DNA of 64,000 nt from Adenophora triphylla var. japonica (taxonomy: Eukaryota > Streptophyta > Magnoliopsida > Asterales > Campanulaceae), in the NCBI GenBank assembly GCA_022495995.1, contig JAFEMH010001237.1, forward strand, positions 248,001-312,000. The letters are read 5' to 3'. Position 1 is the stretch's first letter. Each line of letters begins with the position of its first letter. A program made the translations under genes and the position numbers. The notes below the pieces were generated by a model that searched no databases, was not told where the DNA came from, and was given only the letters and a program-made list of their open reading frames with translations. This document shows, one piece after another, positions 46,763-56,728 of this stretch.

Positions 46763-47290
46763 TGCAAAATGATCAAAGTTGATGTCTTTAGGTCGAATAT
46801 GTGCTCTGGAACAGTTGGGACAAGTCTAGGTTGAAAATGAAATGAAATGGCCAAGCCTTGATTTTATTCTAAAAAAGATCAGTCCAGACAGAACTGTAAG
46901 CCGCACGGCCTCTTTTGCTCACAAGACCAGTCCGCACGGCTTCATTTGCCTGATGTGGAAAACAATCTGCAGCAACCAAAGTTGCTGCCCAAGGGGAGTT
47001 TTCACCCCACTTTCTCAATGAAACCTGTCCCAAAACATGTCCAAAGACCATCCAAGCAGTTATATACCATCATAAATCATTTTGGCCCAGTTTCAGCCTC
47101 AATTCCAAGCAAAAAAGCAGCCCCGAGGCTCAAGTAATATGCAAATTCATAAAGCATAAATTTAAAAAGCAAATAAAATAGTAATACATTGTTTTCGCCC
47201 CATAGGCGCCCAAATAAAGCAAAAAATAAACAAGTTGTGAATAAAATTGTTCATTGTTTGTTTCCTCCCTAGATCAACCCTAAAGACCTC
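46763..47290. other. Spacer between antisense genes of Gypsy-B
   Basis: Non-coding DNA between two minus-strand genes. It should hold the promoter of antisense gene 1 and the terminator of gene 2; no clear TATA box was found. GCCGCACGG/GTCCGCACGG words recur. Confidence 0.4.
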
Positions 47291-49991
47291 CTAGGCCTCT
47301 GATCCCTCCTCATCACTACTCAGCTCATAGAAGCTCGTCTCCCTCATCAAATCCTCGCTGTCGCTCACATCAGAAAGATGGACATTCACATGTTCATATT
47401 CAGCTAGCTGCTCCAGGATGCCGGCATTAGGTCCCTGTCCCCGAGGCAAGGCACTGGAAGAGTACTCTGAAGCCAATGAGGTGGATGCCGTGCTCCCGAC
47501 GTGCCTCCTTTTGCGCACGGGCTCCTGCACGTTCGCTGCAGCCTTTGAAGCGCAAGCCAGCTTCTTCAAGAGGGACCGACATACATCTTTCCAGCCCCTA
47601 TTCTGCCTGACTAAGCCGTCATAAGTCCGAGCTGGAACCTGAGAAAAAGAGAAGAAAATCTCAGAAAAATCTCAGAACCAGAAAAAAGCAAAGAAGTCTG
47701 AAAAAGGGAAAAGACCCTAAAGTGTACTCACAGTGCTGTTCGGCGGCAGAGTATACTGGGGCTCCCTCGTGTTGGGGACAGGTATCCTGAACCTCCTCGG
47801 TACCCCGTTGACCACATAAGAGAGGTGAGCAGGAGGCATCGGTGGGTCAGTAGGCTCAGCCTCCCCATATCCCTGAGTGACAGCCAGCTTCACTAGCTTC
47901 TGTGGCGTCCTCAACCGCTGCTCCACAAAGGTAGCATACGGGGTAGCCAGATCAAAATACTCCTCAGCTGCTACACCTGCCTGATACCTCGCTATCTCAT
48001 CCGCCGGCGGTCCACAGGCTGCGGCATCCGTCTTTGGAGGATCGAGGGGAGTAATGGCATCCAATGGAGGGATATGGCCATGCTGCCTGGAAAAGCGGTC
48101 CCCCAGATAAATGACATCACATGTCAGCCCGGTCAACCATCGCCTCTGTCTAGTCGCCTCCAAGGCATCTCCTAGCAGAATCTCTGGATACCTCCCCCAA
48201 GGGTAAAAGTCCACTCCATCATGCCCATCCCTGTTGATGACTGGTCTAACCATCTTGTAGTCAAAGGTGATCCGGGTCTTCCCGGTGAACTTATCCCTAG
48301 CATCTCCCCTCCAGCGGATCATAGTGGGAAAGATTATAGAATCACTCTGCTAGTTCCACGGAAAGAACCCGATCACCTCACAAAACCAGACCCGCATGTT
48401 CAAAACATAGAAAGGGTCATTTTCTCTCATAAAAGTCTCAAAGACAGAAAAGGAAGGAGAAAGGAAAGAAGGTGAGAATACCTCAAGAGCAAAGGAGAAG
48501 CAATCCATCGAAGCAGCCTTATTTCGGCTATACATGTCCAGGGAGAAGTAAAGCTCCGCCAATCCGGCCTCGCCCCAAGAGACCGTCCCAATCCCGTCCA
48601 CATCCTCCAAGGAGTCAAGAAGGCAAACCAAAGCCAAAGTCCCAGAATTGGCAAAGATGGTGACTGACAGCATCAACCACAGAAAAGCTCTCGCAAGCTG
48701 GTGGGCCGTCACCTCATTAGCAGCAAATCCCTGCATGCAGTTCTGGACTGCCACCTCGACGTTCCTCATCTCCATTCCCAGTCCCTTAGGCTGAAGATCA
48801 AACCCAACTAGAGCTCTAAACTCATCTGCCGTGATATGGTCCCTCCAAGTCACAGGCCTCCCGGTGAACTGTAAGCCAGTGATAGCAGTAAAATCTGCAG
48901 GCGTCACTGTCAGCTCCCCCCAGCTAAGGTGAAAGCTGTGGGTGGTGTCCCACCAGAACTCCGAAAGGGCCTGGATCAAGCCCTTGCTCTTCGAGGTCAC
49001 GTGAATACCTCTGCCGATAGCCTCAATGAACAAATCAAGGCCGGTAGCCCTCACTAGCTGCTTGGGGTTCGCCCCATCCTTCTCAAAATCGGGCATCCTC
49101 TCCCATAGTCTCACTGCAATCTCAGAAGGTCCCCTAGATTTGTTCTCCTGTAGGAGAACACACAAAAAATGCGTCAGTCCTTCATCTCATTTCAAAAGCA
49201 TGCATATATTCAAAAGTGCACATATTTTCAAGAGAAAAGCATTCATAAAAATTTTTCTAGCATCCTATGCATAGAAAACGTGTCTTTCATCACTTGAAAC
49301 ACGTCATGTCAAGAACATTGCTCTCCTAAGCACAAAGTTCTGATTTTCAAAATTATTTGCACATAAGCATTAATTTTTTTCAAAAATATGGCATGCATGA
49401 ATCCTTTTCATCGTCCAAAATCCCGTTTTCTCATCCATAATCAAAAATTGACCTAGTTCTAGCACATGCAAGGACTCCGTCACATTTTAGACAATTATTT
49501 ATTCTTACTTTATTTTCAAAAAAAAGGGGTCATTCTCATTATTTTTAAAATAAATTGCACATGCATGTTCGTTTATCTTCTTAGCCTCATAGGTTAATCA
49601 TCAAGATTTCAAAATCATCATCAAAGATCATAGGAAAATTCGAGAAAATCCTAAAATTCGGGCCAAGCCCTAAGTCAATCAAAATCGACGGAATCGAGCA
49701 AATTAAGAATGCTTACCCCAACCGATTGAGGATTCGTCGATTTGTGCTCCCTCTTGCCCGGATAAAGCTCCGATGGAGGCGTATTGAAGTCATACTTCCT
49801 CTCCGTTCGGACAAGCTCTCTCCTCCTCCTTCAAGCGGCCTCGGAGATGTTCCTCCTTGCTTGCCTTGGCATCGGATTCCCCTTCGAATCCATTCTAAAT
49901 CAGTAGAAGCAAAGGGATGGAAAGATTTTTGAAAATTCTTCCTCTCTTCTCTCTCTCTTTCTCGGCAGCAGAGGGCGGCAATGATGCCCAA
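47291..49991 (-). pseudogene. Gypsy-B antisense gene 2, plant mobile domain-like
   Basis: Minus-strand exons inferred from splice sites: 49991 to about 49717 (leader or N-terminus, donor GTAAGC), 49144 to about 47723 (acceptor CTCCTACAG), and about 47640-47291 (acceptor TTTTTCTCAG). The second exon carries a plant mobile domain (aminotransferase-like) signature: GLDLFIEAIGRG, LSEFWWDTTHSFHLSWGELTVTPADFTAITGL and HQLARAFLWLML. The last exon is basic, then acidic. An in-frame TAG at 48350-48352 splits the long exon; otherwise the frame 49144-47723 is open. PMD proteins occur both as host genes (MAIN/MAIL) and inside transposons. Here the position inside the element says transposon gene. Confidence 0.65.
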
Positions 49992-50293
49992 TGCCCGTTC
50001 AAATCTGATTTTAAATAATCTGGAAAAATTAAACTTCTAGCCGTGCGGCCTCTTTTGCCCCCGTCTCATGTCGGGCGGCTTCTTTTGCCCTGAGCAGAAA
50101 TTACAGCTTTGCCCCTGGACTTTCCACTTGGGCATATAATTCCTGTTATCCTTTAACTAGGATAACGTCGTTTTCCAAAAGATATCCGTTATCTCCTAAG
50201 CAAATAGACTCTCCTCCCCAGTCGCCTCCGTTACTTCCGTTATAACGGAATGACGCTAGGTGACAACCTCCGAATTGTCGAAATCCTAACTTT

Positions 50294-50720
50294 AGCTACC
50301 TCTATCACCGATTGAGAAGTACGCTCAAGTTCTCTAAAATTAAGCTACCTCTATCACCGATTGAGAAGTACGCTCAAGTTCTCCAAACTATAGCTACCTC
50401 TATCACCGATTGAGAAGTACGCTCAAGTTCTCCAAACTTTAGCTACCTCTATCACCGATTGAGAAGTACGCTCAAGTTCTCCAAACTTTAGCTACCTCTA
50501 TCACAGATTGAGAAGTACGCTCAAGTTCTCCAAACTTAAGCTACCTCTATCACCGATTGAGAAGTACGCTCAAGTTCTCCAAACTTTAGCTACCTCTATC
50601 ACAGATTGAGAAGTACGCTCAAGTTCTCCAAACTTTAGCTACCTCTATCACGAATAGTGAAGTACGCTCAAGTTTTCCAAACTTCAGCTACCTCTATCTC
50701 CTCGATAGTGACGTGAGCTC
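50294..50720. repeat. 49-bp tandem repeat, eight to nine units
   Basis: The unit starts AGCTACCTCTATCACCGATT and includes GAGAAGTACGCTCAAGTTCT. Units begin at 50294, 50343, 50392, 50441, 50490, 50539, 50588 and 50637, with a partial one at about 50686. Most differ by one to three bases; the last two are more diverged. Spacing is constant. Confidence 0.92.
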
Positions 50721-51363
50721 TAGTTTCCTCAGGTGACAACCTCCATTAATTGTCAATCAGGTGACAACCTCCATTAATTGTCAAAACCTCAAGGATCCTA
50801 GACATCGTTCCTAACTATCTAGGGATGCTTGAACTACGATCAAGGCTTGATTCCTCCGGGATACGTAGGTAGCCTTTCATAAAAGGTCCAGCCATCTGAC
50901 CACTTTGGTCACCCTGTTCCTTCATCGCTCCTCAGTGGTGAAGTAGCCCCTCATAGAGGTCCAGATATCCGACCACATCGGTCACTTCTAGCATATCCCC
51001 AGTAGGATCAGTCGCTTGACCTCCCAGGTCACTTTCTCTTCTATTTCCCCAGCAAGAGACCAGTTTTCTCTTCACCATTCCCCTGCGGATCTTATTCTGA
51101 ACTACGGCTTGGCTTGATTCCTCCGGGATACGTAGGTAGCCTACTTTAGGTTCAGCCAATTCGTCAAACATGACACCCCCTTTTCCCAGTGGATTCCGAA
51201 ATACAATTATGGCTTGATTCCCACCCGGGATACGTAGGTAGCCTCCCAAAGGTTCAGCCACTCGACCACCTTGGTCACCTAATCCGTCTCGGCATTCGCC
51301 AGATCGGATCCTTTTCTATCGACAACCCCACTCTCCCTACAAGTGACTTTGCCGAGGGGATTC
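50720..51363. repeat. Gypsy-B 3' untranslated repeats and polypurine tract
   Basis: GGTGACAACCTCCATTAATTG occurs twice (50732, 50759). GGCTTGATTCCTCCGGGATACGTAGGTAGCC occurs about three times (near 50845, 51115, 51205). Just before the 3' LTR, GCCGAGGGGATTC (51351-51363) is the likely polypurine tract. Confidence 0.7.
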
Positions 51364-53147
51364 TGTAAGTACCCAAATCTGGCTCATGTCTTCCAGTTAA
51401 GTTTTCCGGCAATTTCCCGGACTTTCCTAAAGTTCAGGAGCAATTCCGGAACTGTTCCGAACCTTCCGAGGGATGAAGGGACTGCTTTAAATTAAAAAAG
51501 CACGTTTTCCTTAATATGGAAAACCTTCTAGAAAGGCCACCTTGCATGATTCTAGAAACATGTTGAGTCACAAGGGATAATGCTGCACGGCTGCATTAGG
51601 AGGGAACTCCTGGCCGCACGGCTTCATTGGCGATTTCCAGACTGCCTATAAATAGAGGCCTCCTCTAACCATTTTGATATAACAATTTTCAGCATAAAAA
51701 CTCTCCTAAAAACATCCCTACGAAAATTCAGCAAGCTGAAGGTGCCAAGAGCCACCTCCCTCCTCCTTGAAGCCTCCAAGAGTTGGTCCCTTCCTTAGGC
51801 GAATTCCAAAGAGAAAGAGGTCACCACCATTGGTAACCTCTCACCCCCTTATCTTGCATTATACTTGTTTTATGTGATATACTTGCTCCTTGCATTTATA
51901 TATTGCTATATATTGTTTGGGACTTGACATATTTGTTGTTAAAGATCATATCTTTGAACATGTGAATCATTTTCCCATCCCTTTGCATCCTTTGCATTAA
52001 CATAGCATCCTTTGCTCACAAAAATGTGATCTTTGCATTAGAATAGCATCATTTGCTCATAAAAATGTGATCTTTGCATTAGAATAGCATCCTTTGCTCA
52101 TAAAAATGTGATCTTTGCATTAGAATAGCATCCTTTGCCCATAAAAATGCATCCTTTGCATGTAAAAATCATTTCTTTACATTAAAGGTGCATCCTTTGC
52201 ACCTAAATCCCATTTCATACATAAAAATGCATCCTTTGCATATTAAAAATCATGTCTTTACAATCAAAGTAGCATCCTTTGCTTTCAAAATGTAGTCTTT
52301 ATGCATCCTTTGCATATAAAACACTATTTTTCCACATAAAAATGCATCCTTTGCATTAAAAATCCTTTCTTTACATAAAAGCATCCTTTGCAAAACAAAA
52401 AGCATCCTTTGCACCCAAAAAATGTCATCTTTTCATAAAAATGTCATTTTAACATGCATTCCCCTAGTCCCCAATTGGTACTTGATGCATCCTTTGGAGC
52501 GGACCGGTGTAAAGATCCTATCTTTACATCGTTTCTTCCATTAAAAGGTGCCACAATATCTTTAGAAAGGGATAAACCTTGAACCCTATATCTCCGATTA
52601 TCACTTGAGACGAGCATAGTAGTCCCTAGACAAGCTCAATCGTCTCAAGATGTAGGATCGATGGGCTAAGGACACTCCTTTTCTAAAGAACCTCATTTTG
52701 GATTATAAAAGAGAGTCCTTCTCTCGATCACGCATGACCCAAGGTCAAAAAGCGATGATCACAAGTCCAAGATGAGGAAGGGATCAAAGTCCCGAACACA
52801 TAAAAATCCAAGGAATCCCGAGCGACAACCAACTAAATGGTTTGTACGTCTGGAAGACAACTTGGAACACCCCCCTTTCTTTTCAACAAATGCACACAAA
52901 AAAGCACGCAAGCAAGCACGAAAAATGAAATCTAGGGAGACTTGCTACGGCAAGGCACCTTGGGTGAACGACGATCCGTTCTTTCCAAGGGGTAACTTAA
53001 CCTCCGAACCCTAAATCCTTTTTTTCAAAGTTTTGAGGAAATCAAAATGGCGTGGCGACTCCATTTTTCAAATTAAACCGGATGTTTTCAAACTCGCGTG
53101 AATCCAATCTAAAAAAAACAAAAATAGAATTTGGGCACACATTCACA
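51364..53147 (+). repeat. Gypsy-B 3' LTR (complete)
   Basis: 1784 bp, TGTAAGTACC...CATTCACA. TATAAATA at 51647-51654. The tail 52738-53147, absent from the 5' copy, includes an ORF-like stretch (52772-53014) that I regard as chance. Confidence 0.92.
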
Positions 53148-53657
53148 GCGAGGCATTACAAAACATGGCACTTTTGATCTCGTTGACTTAAAGCATTCTT
53201 CTAGGCATAATGGTGATGATGTGTTCATTCTTGCATCTCAAGCACAACAGGTATATATGACCCCTACCCCCGTCGACGAAGAGAGTCTAGCGGATGGTGG
53301 GCCGTATGGAAAACCAAAGCAAGAAGCACTTTTGATATACCATTGCGAGCAAAAACGTCTACTTCAAATATTGATTCATCATTAAATGATTGTTATCAGG
53401 AATAGAAAATGCCTATACCTCCGATTATTTCCTTGAATGATAATGTCGAGGATGAAGCATTAATGGCCGAAAACACCCGTCCACTAGGGGAGGAAGTCAC
53501 TTTCAATGAAATCGAGTATGACAATGTGGAGGATGAGGAAGGAGAAGGGTATATATCTGGGTCCGATGATGAAGATGGGGAAGAAGACGATGACGAGGAA
53601 ACTAGTGAAGAAGAAATTGAATTTTGTAGTGATAGTGATCAAGATTGTAGTGAATAA
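53148..53657 (+). pseudogene. TNP2-like CACTA transposase (3' part)
   Basis: Coding resumes after the GCGAG duplication in the same frame as before the Gypsy-B insertion. It supplies the rest of the DUF4216-like domain (FDLVDLKHSSR, DVFILASQAQQVYM at about 53170-53260), then the C-terminus. A stop at 53383-53385 may be intron read-through. The frame from 53409 to 53657 is very acidic (GDEDGEEDDDEE-type), as at the C-terminus of other CACTA transposases. Confidence 0.75.
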
Positions 53658-53966
53658 ATCAGTTTAGTTTTAATTCAGATAATGTTTTGTATATAATGTT
53701 TACATTTTATATCACTTATCACTGTAATATTATATCTATCTCATGATTTTCAATTTTACTTGGTTACTCTTTACATGCTATGTAATATTACATCTATCTC
53801 ATGATTTGGACAATAAATGCTTCCTACTATTTAAATGCAAACTGCAAACATCTTACTCCATAATTTGCTTGGACATGTAGTCATGATTTTGAATGCTTCT
53901 TACTATTTAAATTTTGTTCTACTTGATAATATTTTCTGTCTACATATATAATATACTAGTTTAGAT

Positions 53967-54212
53967 ATGTCGGGTCGAGGTAGCAATCGTTCAAAGAGAG
54001 GGAAGGTTGCGGGTTTTGTCCATCGTCTTGTTTCACCAAGGACGGGAGGGAGGGGCTCTACTTCTGATTCTGGACGTAGTGATGATGATTTGAGCAGTCC
54101 AGGTATTGATAGCTCTAGTGTTCCGGTTAGTGAACCATCCGGGCGGGTTAATTTGGACGCAATTATTAATGAGGAAGGAAAAATGGAAATATCTATCTCT
54201 CCCAGTGGCCAG
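53967..54212 (+). pseudogene. Second CACTA gene, first exon only
   Basis: ATG at 53967 (MSGRGSNRSKRGKV), 82 residues, rich in Ser/Gly/Arg, ending at a donor GTAAGT (54213). The next acceptor (about 54313) leads only to a few residues, including a Gly-Ser run and a stop near 54370. The DNA-binding body expected in a TNPA/transposase_24 protein is absent. The gene has probably lost its middle by deletion. Confidence 0.5.
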
Positions 54213-54419
54213 TAAGTATTATTTAATTGTAAATGTTTAATGTTTACATTTTATTATTGTCTTTTTATTTATATATATATTGATATATTGTTTTTTAATT
54301 AATATCTTGATAGGTTTATACATGCATGGTGGTGGTAGCGGTAGCGGCAGCGGCAGGGCTCGTGGTTGTTAAACATGAATTTTAATTGACATGTAATCAA
54401 ACAAACAAACATATGTAGT

Positions 54420-54585
54420 TTCTCTTTCCCTTTCCCCTTTTCCCCGGCCTTTCCCCCTTTCCCTTTCCCCGGCCGTTTCCCCTTCCCTTTTCCCCTTCCC
54501 CTTTTCCCCGTTTCCCCTTTCCCCTTTCCCTTTTCCCCTTTCCCCGGCCGTTTCCCCTTTCCCCTTTCCCTTTCCCTTTTCCCTG
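54420..54585. repeat. C-rich TTTCCCC tract
   Basis: Runs of CCC or CCCC separated by TTT, with CCCCGGCC words, over about 165 bases. The minus strand is a series of GGGG/GGGAAA runs able to form G-quadruplexes. The apparent Gly/Lys-rich minus ORFs here are repeat translations. Confidence 0.9.
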
Positions 54586-54754
54586 TCGCTTGATTTGGAC
54601 AAACATATGTATTTTATTTGATGTACAAGCGAAACAGGTTGTTTGTGTTTGTTTGTAGTTTGTAATTGTATTTGTTTAAAACAGGTTGTTTGAACAGGTT
54701 TACAGCCTTTTACAGGTGGTTTAATAATAAAACAGAATTTTTTTTAAAAAAATA

Positions 54755-55260
54755 TGGACAGATTGCCGACGGAAATTTCCGTCGGTAAATAAATTAAAAA
54801 TAAAAATAAAACTATTACCGACGGAAATATCCGTCGGAAAATAATAAAAATTAAAAAAAATAAAACTCATTTCCGACGGACATATCCGTCGGTTTAGGGT
54901 TTAGATTTCCGACGGACATATCCGCCGGTAAAATTTATGGTTTCCGACGGCTATAACCGTCGGTAATGGGTTTTATTTATTTAATTTTTTTAATATTTAC
55001 CGACGGATATTTCCGTCGGTAACCTCCGGCAATGGCTCCGGTAAACCGGCCGGTGCATCTCATTTCCGATGGACGGTTTTCGGCGGAATTTTGGATTTTC
55101 CGGCGGACAATCCGCCGGAAATACCGACGAAATATGTCCGTCGGTATTACCGACCAATTATTTTCGACGGAACCCGACGGATGAATTTCGTCGATAATGT
55201 CCATTTACCGACGGATATGGAGAATTACCGACGGAAATTTCCGTCGGTAAAAGGCTTGTT
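54755..55260. repeat. CACTA right subterminal repeats
   Basis: About twenty copies of CCGACGGA or TCCGTCGG, many as hairpins such as ACCGACGGAAATTTCCGTCG (about 55227-55247). They mirror the left subterminal region, though much denser and longer. Confidence 0.85.
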
Positions 55261-55273
55261 TCTGGTAGTGTGT

Positions 55274-55871
55274 GGCCAAACTCACGGGTCGTCATCAAAA
55301 CCCAGAAAAAATAGAAAGAGAGGAAGAAGAAACAAAAGCAAAATTACTTACGAAGGTGGATTCGAAGATGGACTCGAAGGAAGAAAATGCAAAGTACGCA
55401 GCAAAATTTTTCTCTCTCTAGGCAGTTTGAAGGTTTGAAGACGGTAAAAGGGTTTGAGGAAGAAGGGTTTGCTATTTATAAGGCCTCCTTATACGGGTTA
55501 ACCTGTATTAATTAGCCCACAAACCGTCTTCTCGAACCACGAACCGACGCCAAACGTTTGAAAATTCGAAAATTTGACAATTAGCATTTATGGCCCCTTT
55601 TGGATGGCTGACACGTACCCTCCGTACGTGTCACGCGTTGTCTCTTCATCTGCCAAGGGGCCCACTTGCAAACCGGGAGGCAGAGCATTCAAGGCGTATA
55701 GAATCCTCCCCACGTGCCTCCCACGTGCCTATATGCACGGGAGGTAGAGCAAAAACCACCGAAATATGCCAACACTGGTGCCCGCTCAAGGAGTGATCTG
55801 AGGGAACCGAGCTTAACTAGTAGTTCCTCGCTCAGACTATAAATAATCATTCACTTGGAACTAGGGGCCAC
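55274..55871. other. Gypsy-A internal 3' part after the CACTA element
   Basis: Remaining Gypsy-A sequence between the CACTA element and the 3' LTR. On the minus strand TATAAATA (55473-55480) could be the antisense gene promoter, with TCTTCCTC-rich leader below it. GGAACTAGGGGCCAC (55857-55871) is the likely polypurine tract. Confidence 0.5.
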
Positions 55872-56728
55872 TGATGAGCCCGGACTAGCTAGACCGGGCC
55901 CAAGCTCGATCTGGTCCAAAGGCCCAGCACAGTGACACACCCTAGACCGCCCAGGTCAAGACCACGATCTTCTCCAGCTGTCCCAGTCAAGACCGCACCC
56001 GGCCAAGAGCCAGGAAGGGGACCGCGGACAGTGTGATCGCTCTATCCGTGCCCGCGTCAGCATGGTGACCGCTCTATTCGTGCCCGCGTCAACATAGTTG
56101 ACCACGCCCAAGATATTGATCGCAAACTCATACCTGACTCCCGGTAATCTCACCTGCCTCCCGGTTAAATGCCAAGGCTTAGTGAGCACGTTAGCTTACT
56201 GACTCTGACATGCAAGTTGCCGGATCACTCCCATCGCATTCAATGCGGCTCAGACAGGCGCCTACTATTGCCATTAATGCGCCGCGCCGGATACACGGCT
56301 CCTGTCCACATCAGCGACATCCTCTCTGACAGTGAATCTTCCTTCCCTGACAGACCCAATCAGATGCGGACACGTGTATGCGGTCAAATACCAAATGCCC
56401 TTTAGGGCTGACCTCATGGCTTACGTCAGCGGGCAGCTCCTTATTGCCTATAAATAGAAGGCCTTTGTCCCCTTGGACAAAGTAAGTTCCAAATATAGCC
56501 AGTAAGATATTACTCTTAAATCCTAAACACTCACACACATTCAAGGTATTCCAAGTCTTATTTACTCAGTATTCTTGCTCTCACACCCGAGGGCCTGAGT
56601 TGGATTAACATCCAACTTTGACCTTAATGATGCTTTATTTATGTTGTGTTTTAGATACATCCAACCATTAAATATATCCTGCCAGATATCCTTGAATCGC
56701 TCTGACCCTAATTTGCGTGGCATCATCA
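55872..56728 (+). repeat. Gypsy-A 3' LTR
   Basis: 857 bp, TGATGAGCCCGG...GTGGCATCATCA, with TATAAATA near 56449. It ends 493 bases before the P450 start codon. Confidence 0.9.

Larger units (their letters stand above)
41488..53147 (+). mobile_element. Gypsy-B: Tat-type Ty3/gypsy element inside CACTA transposase
   Basis: Starts TGTAAGTACCC at 41488, ends TTGGGCACACATTCACA at 53147, with a perfect GCGAG duplication (41483-41487, 53148-53152). The 3' LTR (51364-53147, 1784 bp) is complete. The 5' LTR is cut at 42841 by a deletion that also took the primer site, gag, protease and reverse transcriptase. What remains is the second RNase H, integrase and two antisense genes. The 5' LTR matches the 3' LTR to about 95 to 97 percent by eye. 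The element cannot move on its own. Confidence 0.93.
33180..55270 (+). mobile_element. CACTA (En/Spm) transposon, 22 kb with two nested insertions
   Basis: Left end CACTACTAGAAACAGGGC and right end (reverse complement CACTACCAGAAACAAGCC) are matching terminal inverted repeats. The 3-bp duplication TGT flanks both (33177-33179, 55271-55273). Both subterminal regions carry many CCGACGGA words. Inside are a TNP2-like transposase gene (38355-41487, continuing at 53148-53657) and the first exon of a second gene (53967-54212). Removing the solo LTR (33921-36544) and Gypsy-B (41488-53147) leaves about 7.8 kb. The transposase gene has several stops and a frameshift, so the element is no longer autonomous. 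Confidence 0.92.
24280..56728 (+). mobile_element. Gypsy-A: Tat-type Ty3/gypsy element containing the CACTA nest
   Basis: LTRs at 24280-25135 and 55872-56728 (856 and 857 bp, TGATGAGCCCGG...CATCATCA or CGTCATCA). Flanks are TTACT (24275-24279) and TTGCT (56729-56733), a 5-bp duplication with one change. Internal order is gag, protease, reverse transcriptase, RNase H, second RNase H, partial integrase, then antisense genes. A second RNase H and antisense ORFs are known features of the Tat lineage. The 22-kb CACTA element (33180-55270) sits in the antisense region. Without it the element is about 10.4 kb. The LTRs differ visibly (heavily in the first 280 bases), so it is an old insertion. Its reading frames carry several stops, frameshifts and an integrase deletion. 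Confidence 0.88.

Noticed and set aside
48437..48481. A 45-base intron in the antisense PMD gene
   Set aside because: GT-AG borders exist but it is too short for a plant intron and the frame is open through it.
50294..50720. Regularly spaced repeats suggestive of a CRISPR array
   Set aside because: Units are tandem without unique spacers and sit inside a plant retrotransposon; no cas genes.
52772..53014. 80-aa basic ORF in the Gypsy-B 3' LTR
   Set aside because: Lies wholly inside LTR sequence; composition Lys/Arg-rich but no domain and no counterpart in the truncated 5' LTR.
54369..54606. Minus-strand Gly/Lys/Glu-rich ORFs
   Set aside because: Translations of the C-rich repeat tract.
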